64,000 bases of DNA, from contig NZ_MEIO01000048.1 of the NCBI RefSeq assembly GCF_002777745.1, positions 62,001 through 126,000 of the forward strand, read 5' to 3'. The notes under the pieces were generated by a model that was given only the letters and a program-made list of their open reading frames with translations, ran no database searches and was not told where the DNA came from. This document shows, in pieces, positions 44,470 through 54,870 of this stretch. Source of the DNA: Snodgrassella alvi (GTDB lineage: Bacteria; Pseudomonadota; Gammaproteobacteria; Burkholderiales; Neisseriaceae). The position numbers and the translations under genes are program-made. Position 1 is the first letter of the stretch. Each line of letters begins with the position of its first letter.

Positions 44470-45690
44470 TTAGCCTTTCACACACACCACCTGCCGCAAA
44501 CGGTGCACAATCTCTACCAGCTCATTCTGTGCCGTCATGACAGCATCAATATCTTTATAGGCCATCGGAATTTCATCAATCACACCGGCATCCTTTCGGC
44601 ATTCAACATGGGCAGTGGCCTGAATCTGGTCAGCAATACTAAACTGTTTTTTGGCAGCGGTACGGCTCATTACTCTTCCAGCACCATGCGAACAGGAACA
44701 GAAACTGTCTGCATTGCCCAAACCTCTGACAATATAACTTTGTGCCCCCATCGAACCGGGAATAATGCCCAGCTCGCCTGTTCGTGCTGAAACCGCGCCC
44801 TTTCGGGTAATAAAAACTTCAGCGCCAAAATGCCGCTCTTTCTGCACATAATTATGATGGCAGTTCACTGCGGCCAGATGTGTGTTAAAGGACTTGCTGA
44901 TTACCTTACGTAACGCCGCAATCACATTGTGCATTATGGTTTCACGGTTTAAGCGCGCAAACTCCTGTGCCCAGTGTACGGCTGAAACATAATCTTCAAA
45001 GTGTTCAGTGCCTTCACGCAGATAAGCCAGATTTTCATCCGGCAGATTCTGCATATGCACCTGCATATCTTTTTTCGCCAGTTCGATAAAAAAAGTTCCA
45101 ATGGCATTACCAATACCGCGTGAACCACTATGCAGCATTATCCACACCCGCTCGACTTCATCCAGACAGATTTCAATAAAGTGATTACCGGTACCGAGCG
45201 TGCCCAAATGGCGATAGTTATTGGTATTGAGAAATCGCGGATATTTGGCGGTAAGCTGCTCAAATCCCGGCAGCAGCTGCTGCCAGTACTGATCAACCAC
45301 TGAGGGCGGATTCTGCCAGCTACCCTGATCGCGGCCGCGATGTCTGGGTGTTAGCCCGTGTGGTACTGCTTTTTCGATTTCCTGCCGCAGCACCAGCAAA
45401 TTATCTGGTAAATCAGCCGCCATCAGTGAAGTCTGCACCGCCATCATGCCGCAACCAATATCCACACCCACTGCGGCCGGAATTACTGCTCCAAGTGTAG
45501 GAATAACGCTGCCAATAGTGGAACCTTTCCCCACATGTACATCAGGCATAACCGCAATGTGCTGGAAAATAAATGGAAGTTGTGCAGTTTTAATCAGTTG
45601 TGCTTTGGCTTTTTCATCTACCGGCACCCCTTGAGTCCACATTTTAATGGGTTTGGCCTGTTCCGCTTGCAGTAGATTATATGTTGTCAT
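44470..45690 (-). CDS. rtcB: RNA-splicing ligase RtcB
   Basis: A 406-residue canonical bacterial RtcB that joins 2',3'-cyclic phosphate (or 3'-phosphate) and 5'-OH RNA ends with GTP and manganese. Sites: VGVDIGCGM (Asp, Cys), GTGNHFIEI (His), MLHSGSRGIG, CHHNYVQKERHFG, TRKGAVSA, PGSMGAQSYIVRG and CSHGAGRVMSR, whose His takes GMP. No rtcA or rtcR gene lies beside it. The start follows a short GGGG run. It is the second RtcB in the window and the third RNA ligase. Confidence 0.95.
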   Translation of the reverse strand: MTTYNLLQAEQAKPIKMWTQGVPVDEKAKAQLIKTAQLPFIFQHIAVMPDVHVGKGSTIGSVIPTLGAVIPAAVGVDIGCGMMAVQTSLMAADLPDNLLVLRQEIEKAVPHGLTPRHRGRDQGSWQNPPSVVDQYWQQLLPGFEQLTAKYPRFLNTNNYRHLGTLGTGNHFIEICLDEVERVWIMLHSGSRGIGNAIGTFFIELAKKDMQVHMQNLPDENLAYLREGTEHFEDYVSAVHWAQEFARLNRETIMHNVIAALRKVISKSFNTHLAAVNCHHNYVQKERHFGAEVFITRKGAVSARTGELGIIPGSMGAQSYIVRGLGNADSFCSCSHGAGRVMSRTAAKKQFSIADQIQATAHVECRKDAGVIDEIPMAYKDIDAVMTAQNELVEIVHRLRQVVCVKG

Positions 45691-45990
45691 TTTACCCCCT
45701 TGTTACTGCTTTATTTTCATTAATCTGGTTAATTCAGACTAGCTGCCAGCTTATCGCAAGCATATAGCATAATTTTCGAAATATTGTTGTCAATCAGTAA
45801 CACCGTGCCAGCGCTATTAACCAGACAGTTATAGTACAGTCATGACATACACAAATCATAGCTAAACTAAGTTCAGCGATTTTCAACTATTGATATCGGC
45901 AGGATTAAATAACATTGCCGTCAAATCAGTGTTATTAAAACTCAAGGCAGATCTATTTCAGTATTGCCCGATAAGGTCAGAATAACAGCT
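45691..45990. other. Intergenic region between rtcB and recN
   Basis: AT-rich spacer of 300 bases upstream of rtcB (minus). No sigma-54 element of the type used by RtcR, and no terminator for recN, was recognised. Confidence 0.35.
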
Positions 45991-47652
45991 TTAGTTTTGA
46001 GCTAGCTCCAGCATCTCACTGGCATGATTACGTGTGGTATCGGTAATGGTTTCACCACCGAGCATACGCGCAATCTCATCCACTCGGCCAGCAGATGTTA
46101 ACACCTTGATCTCGCTAACTGTCTGTCCCTTATTATTGTGTTTGCGCACCTGCCAGTGCTGCTGGCCACAGGCAGCTACCTGCGGTAAATGGGTTACAGC
46201 CAGTACCTGACGGTTTTGCCCCAAACTGCGCAAAGCGTGACCAACAACATCTGCCACAGCACCACCAATGCCGGTATCAACTTCATCAAAAATCAGCGTG
46301 GGTACTGCATTGTACTGGCTGGTAACCATTTGCAGTGCCAGACTAATGCGTGCCAGTTCACCGCCGGAAGCCACTTTACTCATAGCGCGTAAAGGTGTGC
46401 CCTGATTGGCCGCCACCTGATACTGTACCTGTTCCAGACCATGCAAAGACGGTGAAGCGCTTAAAAGCTCAATATGAAAGCGTGCACCTTGCATAGCCAA
46501 ATTCTGCATATGCGCAGTAGTTTGCTTTGCCAGCTTTTTAGCCGCCTGATGGCGCTTTGCCGATAAATGCTGAGCAGCCTGCATATATTCATTTTTGCGC
46601 TCAGCTACCCGTGCATGTAATGCTTCAATATCCGCAGATGCTTCCAGTTCATTCAAAGCAGCTTCAATCTTTACCAGTTCTTCAGGCAATTGTGGTGGTT
46701 CCAGCCGGTATTTGCGCGCCATGCTCATTAATTCCTGCATCCGCTGCCCTTGCTGTGCCAGCAGATTTTCATCTGTCTCAACACTGGCACTGGCTTCGCG
46801 CAGATAAGCGCTGACCTCTCCCAGCTCGGCCTCTACTGATTCCAGCAATACCACACTATCGGCAAAAGCAGGCGCAGCCTGAGTTAGTGCTGACAGTTGC
46901 TGCCGGCAGTGATACAAACGGCTTTGCAGACCATCATCACCATTAAGTATTTCTTCCACACTGGCTGCTGTTTGCAGGATATCTGCCGCATGTACCAGTG
47001 CATCATGACTCTGGCTGAGATTTTCCCATTCATTTTCCTGTAGATTTAATGCATTGAGTTCATCAAAGCGCCATTGTAACCGCTCACGTTCAATGTTCAG
47101 GCTTTCTGCCTGATTCTGCGCTTTCTCCAGCTCACGTTCTGCATCATGCCAGCGCTGATAAGTTTCGCGTACCTGCGCAACCTCCTTATCCGCACTAGCA
47201 AAGGCATCCAGTAATACACGTTGTGCTGCTTCACTGTTTAAAGAATGATGAGCATTCTGACCATGAATATCAATCAGTAATTCACCAATCTGGCGCAACT
47301 GGCCAAGAGTAACTGCCTGATTATTGATAAAACTGCGGCTTTTGCCTTTTACATCAATTATGCGGCGAATACTTAGCTGTGTTTCATGTTCATCCAACAA
47401 CCCTTGTTCTTGCAATAATTCACATGCCTGCGGAACATCGCCAACATCAAACAAGGCAGATAACTGCGCTTCTTTGGCGCCATGACGAATCTGTCCATAA
47501 TCAGCCTTATCGCCCAGCAACAGACCTAAAGCATCCAACGTTATCGATTTGCCTGCCCCAGTTTCACCTGTCAAAACAGTAAATCCGCCTTGAAAACTCA
47601 GATTCAGCTCATCGACAATCACAAAGTCACGCAAAGACAACGCCAGAAGCAT
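45991..47652 (-). CDS. recN: DNA repair protein RecN
   Basis: A 553-residue SMC-like ATPase for double-strand break repair. Walker A GETGAGKSITLDALG (about residues 29-43) at the N-terminus, a long coiled-coil centre (about 155-370), the ABC signature SGGELARISLALQM and Walker B TLIFDEVDTGIGG near the C-terminus, followed by QVLAVTHLPQVAACG. Normal length. LexA control cannot be judged; no LexA-type box was recognised upstream. nadK lies upstream on the same strand, a common pairing. Confidence 0.96.
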   Translation of the reverse strand: MLLALSLRDFVIVDELNLSFQGGFTVLTGETGAGKSITLDALGLLLGDKADYGQIRHGAKEAQLSALFDVGDVPQACELLQEQGLLDEHETQLSIRRIIDVKGKSRSFINNQAVTLGQLRQIGELLIDIHGQNAHHSLNSEAAQRVLLDAFASADKEVAQVRETYQRWHDAERELEKAQNQAESLNIERERLQWRFDELNALNLQENEWENLSQSHDALVHAADILQTAASVEEILNGDDGLQSRLYHCRQQLSALTQAAPAFADSVVLLESVEAELGEVSAYLREASASVETDENLLAQQGQRMQELMSMARKYRLEPPQLPEELVKIEAALNELEASADIEALHARVAERKNEYMQAAQHLSAKRHQAAKKLAKQTTAHMQNLAMQGARFHIELLSASPSLHGLEQVQYQVAANQGTPLRAMSKVASGGELARISLALQMVTSQYNAVPTLIFDEVDTGIGGAVADVVGHALRSLGQNRQVLAVTHLPQVAACGQQHWQVRKHNNKGQTVSEIKVLTSAGRVDEIARMLGGETITDTTRNHASEMLELAQN

Positions 47653-47905
47653 AAACAGCCTTTCTTAAAGAAAGTATTAATGATTTACGTCAGATTTTAG
47701 TATTTTTTAGGAGAACGGGAAACTATTTTTTAGAAAAAACTAAAATTACCAATAATAAATTTCGATTTTATTAACTTCTTACCACAATTTTCTCATTATT
47801 ACTGAAATACCACTTCCTGTTCAATAATCAGAGCTGCCCGTAAAAGCCCATCTTAGCCAGATGCGTTTCTAATTATGTAGGTATTACGTGTCCGTTAGCA
47901 GACAC

Positions 47906-48796
47906 TTAGACCAGCTGGTCACCCCAGTGCAGTTTCTGGCGTAGAGTTTTGTAATACTGGTAATTAACCGGATGAAGAATCCTGAGAGAATTGCGATAAC
48001 GATTGATACGGATTTTATCCATAGTATGTAAATCAAAAAATGCCTGCCCGTCAAAATGAGCACGTGCATCACTGCCTTTAGTAATCAGCACCTCGATTTC
48101 ACTGGTATCACTCACTGCAATCGGTCGATTTGACATCGACTGTGGACAAATAGGTACCAAACTGAAAGCACGCAAAGTTGGTTGCAAAATCGGACCACCG
48201 GCAGCCAGAGCATACGCAGTTGAACCAGTAGGTGTAGACACAATCAGACCATCCGAACGCTGAGTGTAGACAAACTCCTTATTGATAAAAACTTCAAACT
48301 CAATCATCTGTCCCAGTGCTCCCCGACTGAGCACCACATCATTCAATGCCAACGAATGATAAAATTCTTCATCAGCGCGTACTACAGTAGCTTCCAATAA
48401 AATGCGCTCTTCAGGTACGTATTTACCGGTAAGCATCCCAGACAGCTCAGTAATCATCTGTGCTCGTGGCACCTGTGTCAGAAAACCCAGATGTCCCTGA
48501 TGAATACCAATCAGCGGTACCCGGTATGGTGCCAGCTTGCGTGCAACCGACAGCAGAGTTCCATCCCCCCCCAGTACTATCACCAGATCGCAGCGCCGCC
48601 CCATTTCAGATTTTTTAATAATGTTACAACGTTGCAGTTGTACTTGATTAATCTGATTATCCGCCCATGCCTCATTATCCAGATACACCGAAAGACCTTC
48701 ATCGCATAAAAAAGCAATGAGTTCATCCAATACTGTACTCATCATCGGCGTTTGCGGACGGGTTACTATCCCGATATGATTAAACTGGCTATACAT
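47906..48796 (-). CDS. nadK: NAD kinase
   Basis: A 296-residue ATP-NAD kinase producing NADP. Motifs: VLGGDGTLLSVAR (GGDG), HQGHLGFLTQV, LNDVVLSRG (NDVV with NE-type pocket), and TPTGSTAYALAAGGPIL; ARAHFDGQ near the C-terminus. The start is taken at ATG 48796, seven codons after a TTG; the AGGA element upstream is at rather long spacing for the ATG, so the start is uncertain. It precedes recN on the same strand. Confidence 0.94.
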   Translation of the reverse strand: MYSQFNHIGIVTRPQTPMMSTVLDELIAFLCDEGLSVYLDNEAWADNQINQVQLQRCNIIKKSEMGRRCDLVIVLGGDGTLLSVARKLAPYRVPLIGIHQGHLGFLTQVPRAQMITELSGMLTGKYVPEERILLEATVVRADEEFYHSLALNDVVLSRGALGQMIEFEVFINKEFVYTQRSDGLIVSTPTGSTAYALAAGGPILQPTLRAFSLVPICPQSMSNRPIAVSDTSEIEVLITKGSDARAHFDGQAFFDLHTMDKIRINRYRNSLRILHPVNYQYYKTLRQKLHWGDQLV

Positions 48797-49658
48797 GAAA
48801 ATGGTCGTTCCTGACAAAGTAACTCACTCTAATACAACTACAACAAATTTTGTTCTGTTAATTATAAAGCGTAACGCATTAACATACGTGTGTTATGTAA
48901 CCCCTCACACATAATGAAAACTTCACAGCTACAAGAAAAATTAAACATTATCATCAAACTGGCTGCAAATAAATTCTAAAATTGATCAATAGCTTTACCT
49001 ATATCCGCAGCCTGCTGATTAATTTCAACCAGTTTCTCATGAAAAATATCTTGTTATCCATACATATCCTATTTTCCACATATCTGATCCGTATAATAAT
49101 TTCTGTACAGCTTATAAAATCACACACTGCCGTAGCATAAGCCCTGACGGATGTAACAGCAGCGGATAACGCTAAACATTACTTTAAACGATCTATAAAA
49201 ACACTGGTGCGGAAAAATGGCGCAGATGATTTGGTAAAAAACAGGCTATATTATTTTATATTTATATACCTATATAAGAATAAGAACTTTGGATTGTTTA
49301 CTTTTTCCTTTGTCTTCCTTACCTTTATCACACCGAGACCCCAGTAGCCACAAGTATTGCACACTATTTTCATCACTACTAAAAAAATCACCAAACCAAA
49401 AACAATGTGTGGCCTCTCTCAACATGATTTATACAACAAAAACGCCAATACAAATTACCCGCATTTCAAAACCTATTTCACCCAATTGATTTATATAACA
49501 TAATCCAATAATTGTATATAACACATTCTGTATAAAAAAATAATTCAGATCAATGCTCATCATTTTTCATAGTATATTTAGATTGTGAAAATTTTTTATG
49601 TTGTGTGTAATCTGTCGCTGAAAAGAGCAGATACCGCTACAATAACTGTTTAAGAAAT
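48797..49658. other. 860-base gene-free divergent region between nadK and miaA
   Basis: AT-rich, with no tRNA, ncRNA or convincing gene on either strand; a 66-codon frame at 49289-49489 (plus) has a Ser/Pro/Lys-rich random look. It must hold promoters for nadK and miaA. Unusually long for this otherwise compact part of the window. Confidence 0.4.
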
Positions 49659-50615
49659 ATGGTTGCTGCCATGGCTACTTCCCTACCCAAAGTTTTTGCG
49701 CTGCTCGGTCCTACTGCCTCTGGGAAAACCAGCCTTGCTCTGCGTCTGGCTGAACGGTTTCCGATCGAAATTATCAGCCTGGATTCTGCATTAATATATC
49801 GTGACATGAATATCGGCACAGCCAAACCCACCACAGAAGAATTACAGACAGTACCTCATCATCTGATTGACATCATTTCACCTCTGGAAAGTTACAGCGC
49901 TGCCCAGTTTGTCAGTGATTGTGTGTGTCTGGTACAGGAAATCCATGCCCGTGGTCATTTTCCCTTACTGGTGGGCGGCACCATGATGTATTACCACGCC
50001 CTTACACAGGGACTGAACAGCCTGCCCGAAGCTAATACCCAAATTCGTGCTGAACTGAACAAACTGAAACAGCAGCATGGCATGGATTATTTATATACTC
50101 AACTGCAACAGGTAGACCCAATAACCGCGGCACGCCTGCCCGCTGGCGACAGCCAGCGCATTGAGCGAGCGTTAGAAATCTATCATACTACCGGCATTCC
50201 CATGAGCAGCCATCTGGCCAGACAGGAAAGCCAGCGAGCACCTGTAGAGGTATGCTCATTAGCACTGGTTCCCAGCGATCGTGCCCGTCTGCGCATACAG
50301 ATTGCCACCCGCTTTCATTCAATGCTGGCACAAGGATTTATAGAAGAAGTTGAAGCACTGCGCCTGCAATATCCCGACCTGCATTCCGATCTGCCATCGA
50401 TTCGCTGCGTTGGCTACCGGCAAGCATTCAATTATCTTGATGGCATAACTGATTACAATACTTTCGTGGAAAGCGGTATTGTCGCCACTCGACAACTGGC
50501 CAAGCGGCAGCTGACATGGCTGCGCAAATTGAATCCAAACTACCAGCTTGATCCTTTTGATCCGGCTAATCTATATGTACAGACTGCACAGTTTATGCAG
50601 CGTTTTTTTGCCTAA
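49659..50615 (+). CDS. miaA: tRNA dimethylallyltransferase
   Basis: A 318-residue enzyme that attaches a dimethylallyl group to A37 of tRNAs reading UNN codons. P-loop [18 protein letters not shown] (about residues 15-32), then [38 protein letters not shown] and [15 protein letters not shown], and the C-terminal [13 protein letters not shown]. Normal length. The start is ATG 49659; a second ATG four codons on is possible. No hfq follows, in contrast to many proteobacteria. Confidence 0.95.
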   Translation: MVAAMATSLPKVFALLGPTASGKTSLALRLAERFPIEIISLDSALIYRDMNIGTAKPTTEELQTVPHHLIDIISPLESYSAAQFVSDCVCLVQEIHARGHFPLLVGGTMMYYHALTQGLNSLPEANTQIRAELNKLKQQHGMDYLYTQLQQVDPITAARLPAGDSQRIERALEIYHTTGIPMSSHLARQESQRAPVEVCSLALVPSDRARLRIQIATRFHSMLAQGFIEEVEALRLQYPDLHSDLPSIRCVGYRQAFNYLDGITDYNTFVESGIVATRQLAKRQLTWLRKLNPNYQLDPFDPANLYVQTAQFMQRFFA

Positions 50616-50971
50616 TCTTATTTATTTTATAAAAGATTTCTGCAATGACGGCTTACGCAATAATATTAAAATATTGTGTAAACATCTCATTAACTGGCAG
50701 CAAAATTCTTTTACAACATGATGTATTAATTAAATTAATAGATTATTAACCTGTAATTGTTTGTCTGTATAAGTGGATATATACCCAATTCATCCCAAGG
50801 CAGAACAGCAAAAGACGATTATTTACAGTAAAATGCAGTCCGTTGTTACAGTCATTATGTCATTACATTCATCACAAATTGAATAAACGGCAAAGACAAA
50901 TATTTATCCTCCACGCCTCACTCTGGCCAGATAAGGGTCAGGCATTTTCGATTTAATAAGGAGAAAACACG
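50616..50971. other. Promoter region of the CoA-transferase gene
   Basis: AT-rich intergenic region without a gene. The right end has a strong ribosome-binding site (AAGGAG) for the next gene. No terminator for miaA was found. Confidence 0.4.
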
Positions 50972-52489
50972 ATGTCCGTTCAGGATCGCATCCGTTATAC
51001 CTCACTTCATTCCCGTCTTATGTCTGCTGCTCAGGCTGCTACCCTGATTCATCATGAAGCTAATGTTGGCATGAGCGGATTTACCGGAGCCAGCTATCCC
51101 AAAGTATTGCCAAAGGCTATGGCTGATTTTGCCCGTGCCGAACATGCTGCCGGCCGCCCTTACAAAATTAATGTCTGGACAGGTGCATCAACTGCCCCAG
51201 AATGTGATGGCGCTTTAGCTGAGGCTCATGCCATCAATCAGCGCTTACCATTTAATACCGACCGCCACATGCGTCAGGAAATCAACAGTGGCGAGGTAAA
51301 CTTCATTGACATGCACTTATCACATGTTGCTCAGCAGGCATGGTTTGGTTTTCTGGGACACATGCATGTAGCCATTATCGAAGTACTGGGCATTACCGAA
51401 GACGGCATGTTGATTCCATCTACAGCCATTGGTAACAACCAAACTTGGCTGGATATGGCTGACAAAGTGATTCTGGAAGTGAATACTGGTTTGCCAGTTC
51501 AGATGGAAGGCATGCACGACATTCCTCAAAACAATGCCATCCCGCCACACCGTACACCGATTAACATGACCCGTGCGGACGATCGTATTGGTGAAAAATA
51601 CCTGAAAGTCGATCTGAACAAAGTTGTTGCCATTGTAGAATCCAATGCACCAGACCGCGACAATGTATTTAGCGAACCCGACGACAAATCCAAACAGATT
51701 GCCGCCTATATCGTTGACTTCCTGTCTCAAGAAATCAAAATGGGACGTTTACCCAAAGAAATGCTGCCGATTCAGTCTGGCGTGGGTAACGTAGCCAATG
51801 CTGTACTGGCAGGTTTATTAACCGGTCCGTTTGAAAATCTGTACGGCTATACTGAAGTATTGCAGGACGGCATGCTGGATCTGTTACGTGCTGGCAAAAT
51901 GACCACAGCATCAGCCACAGCTATTTCTCTGTCTGCCAAAGCATTCCAAGAATTTGCAGAGAACATTGATTTTTACCGTGAACGCATCATTCTGCGTCCG
52001 CAGGAAATTTCCAATCATCCCGAACTAGTACGCCGTCTGGGCATTATTGCCATGAATTCCATGATTGAAGCGGATATTTACGGCAACATCAATTCCACCC
52101 ATGTAATGGGCACCAGCATGATGAATGGTATCGGTGGTTCGGGCGACTTTGCGCGTAACAGCTTCCTCAATTTCTTCGTTACCCCGTCTACCGCCAAAGA
52201 TGACAAAATTTCCTGCATCGTGCCAATGGTATCTCATGTAGATCATACCGAACACGATACCCAGATTATTGTTACCGAACAGGGTCTGGCTGACTTACGT
52301 GGTCTGGCACCACGGCAAAGAGCCAAAGTGGTCATCGAAAAATGTGCTCATCCTGATTATCGCGACCAGCTACAGGATTACTATGATCGTGCCCTGCACA
52401 CCGCAAAAGGCATTCATACTCCTCATATTCTGACTGAAGCTTTAAGCTGGCATGAACACTTCCTGAAAACCGGTTCCATGAAAATGTAA
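50972..52489 (+). CDS. aarC: Succinyl-CoA:acetate CoA-transferase (AarC type)
   Basis: A 505-residue class I CoA-transferase, the same length as Acetobacter AarC. The catalytic glutamate is Glu295 in GYTEVLQDGMLD; SGVGNVANAVLAGLL forms the CoA-binding glycine loop, and MGTSMMNGIGGSGDFARN with VDHTEHDTQIIVTEQGLADLRGL are typical of the acetyl-CoA hydrolase/transferase C-terminal domain. It moves CoA from succinyl-CoA to acetate, giving succinate and acetyl-CoA, and can stand in for succinyl-CoA synthetase in the TCA cycle. That would let the cell use acetate made by neighbours. Single gene with its own terminator. Confidence 0.9.
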   Translation: MSVQDRIRYTSLHSRLMSAAQAATLIHHEANVGMSGFTGASYPKVLPKAMADFARAEHAAGRPYKINVWTGASTAPECDGALAEAHAINQRLPFNTDRHMRQEINSGEVNFIDMHLSHVAQQAWFGFLGHMHVAIIEVLGITEDGMLIPSTAIGNNQTWLDMADKVILEVNTGLPVQMEGMHDIPQNNAIPPHRTPINMTRADDRIGEKYLKVDLNKVVAIVESNAPDRDNVFSEPDDKSKQIAAYIVDFLSQEIKMGRLPKEMLPIQSGVGNVANAVLAGLLTGPFENLYGYTEVLQDGMLDLLRAGKMTTASATAISLSAKAFQEFAENIDFYRERIILRPQEISNHPELVRRLGIIAMNSMIEADIYGNINSTHVMGTSMMNGIGGSGDFARNSFLNFFVTPSTAKDDKISCIVPMVSHVDHTEHDTQIIVTEQGLADLRGLAPRQRAKVVIEKCAHPDYRDQLQDYYDRALHTAKGIHTPHILTEALSWHEHFLKTGSMKM

Positions 52490-52511
52490 TTTAGGATCGG
52501 ATAATAACCAG

Positions 52512-52544
52512 ACAGCCCTGTTATGACACAGGGCTGTTTTTTTA
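52512..52544 (+). terminator. Terminator of the CoA-transferase gene
   Basis: ACAGCCCTGT (52512-52521) and ACAGGGCTGT (52528-52537) form a 10-bp stem with a 6-base loop, followed by a T run. Confidence 0.92.
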
Positions 52545-52844
52545 TTATCTTCTCATTCATTTATATACAGGCATAACTGATTGATAACGACTTCCCACAT
52601 GACATCTTATTTTCATTCCGTTTCAACCACAGCTCCATAACAGTTATTCCAGACTACATAGAGGTTTTCAATCCCAACATAGTTAACAACAAAATCTGAC
52701 GGCGTTTATGAATCAGCTTCATCATGACCCATTATCAAATTCAGCCACACGCGTATCACTATCAGTTAAAATAAGCACGATTCATATCTCCTGCTGCATT
52801 CAGCAAACTCTTTATTTCTTTACTCTCATAAAGGAACGACTGCC
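52545..52844. other. Intergenic region upstream of glyA
   Basis: 300 bases with no gene. No glycine riboswitch or PurR-like box was recognised. The last bases give the ribosome-binding site AAAGGA of glyA. Confidence 0.4.
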
Positions 52845-54095
52845 ATGTTTTCCAAAGCGTTAACCATCGAAAAATTTGACCCGGAACTGGCCTCTGCCAT
52901 TACCCGAGAAGACCAGCGTCAGCAAGATCATGTGGAGCTGATAGCATCGGAAAACTATGTAAGCTGCGCCGTAATGGAAGCTCAGGGCAGCCAGTTAACC
53001 AATAAATATGCCGAAGGCTATCCGGGCAAGCGCTATTATGGCGGCTGCGAATATGTAGATGAAGTAGAGCAGCTAGCCATTGACCGTCTAAAAGAATTAT
53101 TTGGCGCCAGCTATGTTAACGTACAGCCACATTCCGGCTCTCAGGCCAATCAAGCAGTATACGCCAGCGTACTGCAACCGGGTGATACCATTCTGGGCAT
53201 GTCGCTGGCTCATGGCGGCCACCTGACTCATGGTGCCAGTGTCAATATTTCCGGTCGCCTGTATAACGCTATTACCTATGGCTTGGATGAAAACGAAATC
53301 CTTGACTACAATCAGGTGGAACAGCTAGCACTGGAACACAAGCCAAAAATGATTGTTGCCGGTGCTTCTGCCTATGCACTAGAAATAGACTGGGCGCGTT
53401 TCCGCGCAATTGCAGATAAAGTGGGTGCCTATCTGTTTGTAGATATGGCACACTATGCCGGACTGGTAGCGGGTGGTGAATATCCAAATCCGGTACCCTT
53501 TGCCGATTTTGTAACCACTACTACCCACAAAACCCTGCGTGGTCCGCGTGGTGGTGTGATTATGTGCCGCAATGAAGAACATGCCAAAGCACTGAACTCA
53601 GCCATATTCCCTTGCCTGCAAGGCGGCCCACTAATGCATGTAATTGCCGCCAAAGCGGTAGCATTCAAAGAAGCATTGCAACCTGAATTCAAACAATATG
53701 CCCGCCAGATTAAAGCCAATGCCAAAGTACTGGCAGAGACATTGATTGAGCGCGGTTTACGCATTGTTTCCGGCCGCACCGAAAGCCATGTGTTTCTGGT
53801 TGACTTGCAGCCGAAAAAACTCACAGGCAAAACTGCTGAAGCCATTCTGGGACAGGCACATATTACCGTCAACAAGAATGCTATCCCCAACGATCCCGAA
53901 AAACCATTTGTTACTTCAGGTATTCGCTTAGGTACCGCAGCTATTACTACCCGCGGTTTCACCGAAACCGATACTCGCGCACTGGGACACCTGATTGCCG
54001 ACGTACTGGACAATGCAGACAATGAGCAGGTAATCTCAGAAGTTGCTCAAAAAATACAGGAAATCTGCACTCGATTACCTGTCTATGGTAAATAA
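52845..54095 (+). CDS. glyA: Serine hydroxymethyltransferase
   Basis: A 416-residue PLP enzyme interconverting serine and glycine with tetrahydrofolate, the main source of one-carbon units. Hallmarks: [54 protein letters not shown], and the PLP lysine in [15 protein letters not shown] (about residue 229). Normal length. It stands alone and ends at a clear terminator. Confidence 0.97.
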   Translation: MFSKALTIEKFDPELASAITREDQRQQDHVELIASENYVSCAVMEAQGSQLTNKYAEGYPGKRYYGGCEYVDEVEQLAIDRLKELFGASYVNVQPHSGSQANQAVYASVLQPGDTILGMSLAHGGHLTHGASVNISGRLYNAITYGLDENEILDYNQVEQLALEHKPKMIVAGASAYALEIDWARFRAIADKVGAYLFVDMAHYAGLVAGGEYPNPVPFADFVTTTTHKTLRGPRGGVIMCRNEEHAKALNSAIFPCLQGGPLMHVIAAKAVAFKEALQPEFKQYARQIKANAKVLAETLIERGLRIVSGRTESHVFLVDLQPKKLTGKTAEAILGQAHITVNKNAIPNDPEKPFVTSGIRLGTAAITTRGFTETDTRALGHLIADVLDNADNEQVISEVAQKIQEICTRLPVYGK

Positions 54096-54160
54096 ACAAC
54101 AACATTAAATTATTAATATAGTTATTATTGATTAGCACCTAAAGACTACCTATACTCATA

Positions 54161-54205
54161 ACAGACTAATACACAATCAATTCAATGATGTATTAGTCTG
54201 TTTTT
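54161..54205 (+). terminator. Terminator of glyA
   Basis: ACAGACTAATACA (54161-54173) and its complement (54189-54201) form a 13-bp stem with a 15-base loop, followed by T residues; 65 bases after the glyA stop. Confidence 0.85.
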
Positions 54206-54377
54206 CTATTGAAAGAAACATTGCTATTTGTTTCCCTACAGGAAACCTAGCTTTAACCAATCAAGCATTATCTAATTACTGATAATGTATTAATATGTGT
54301 ACATGACAAAAGCAGCATACATGACCTGCTTTTAACAATTCAATTTACCTCAATAATTAATTTTGAAAGGAAACAAA

Positions 54378-54584
54378 ATGAAAAAATTAGTTTCTACCGC
54401 TTTATTGGCTGCTTCCTTAACCATGACTGCCGGTTTTACATTGGCTAATAGTAACAGTGACTCCACTGATATTCGCAATTTCAGCGAGGCTACTGCCCAG
54501 AATGGCCAGAACAACCATGTTTCTGCATCCACCCCAGACAATACCCCGTACCGTACTCTGGATACCTATTCTGGTAACCACTAA
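54378..54584 (+). CDS. Small secreted protein
   Basis: A 68-residue protein with a clear Sec signal peptide (MKKLVSTALLAASLTMTAGF, cleaved probably after TLA) and a short mature part of about 44 residues rich in Asn, Ser, Thr and Asp. No cysteine. The ribosome-binding site AAAGGA fits the ATG at 54378. I do not recognise the family; the mature part seems disordered. It is followed by a hairpin at 54606-54631. Confidence 0.65.
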   Translation: MKKLVSTALLAASLTMTAGFTLANSNSDSTDIRNFSEATAQNGQNNHVSASTPDNTPYRTLDTYSGNH

Positions 54585-54605
54585 TATCCATAGGCTGCTA
54601 CAATA

Positions 54606-54631
54606 CAAAGCATAACAAAAGTTATGCTTTG
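54606..54631 (+). terminator. Hairpin after the small secreted protein gene
   Basis: CAAAGCATAAC (54606-54616) and GTTATGCTTTG (54621-54631) form an 11-bp stem with an AAAA loop, 21 bases after the stop. The following T run is poor, so termination may be partial and the next two genes may be co-transcribed. Confidence 0.6.
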
Positions 54632-54636
54632 CAATT

Positions 54637-54870
54637 ATGACGGCTGGTAACGCAATAACCATCAATACTATTATTTTCTTTATAGGATTTACTCCACTTT
54701 TAATGTCTTCTTTTAAACCAGTATTTGATGTCGGCCTGCTTGTTGGATTTTCTTTATTTCTAAGTGGAATATTAACAATTTTTTCACTTATCCTCTTTAC
54801 ACCAATTATTTTTTACAAAAAAGAAAACAAACGTTCACAACAGAAACTTATAACGGAGATAGCCAAATGA
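54637..54870 (+). CDS. Small two-helix membrane protein
   Basis: A 77-residue protein with two hydrophobic helices (about residues 9-24 and 31-60) and a lysine-rich end (KKENKRSQQKL). No ribosome-binding site is evident at its ATG, but its stop overlaps the start of the flavoprotein gene by 4 bases (ATGA), which suggests translational coupling and that the frame is real. Function unknown. Confidence 0.5.
   Translation: MTAGNAITINTIIFFIGFTPLLMSSFKPVFDVGLLVGFSLFLSGILTIFSLILFTPIIFYKKENKRSQQKLITEIAK

Noticed and set aside
49289-49489. 66-codon frame in the nadK-miaA gap
   Set aside because: Low-complexity Ser/Pro/Lys composition and no plausible start signal.
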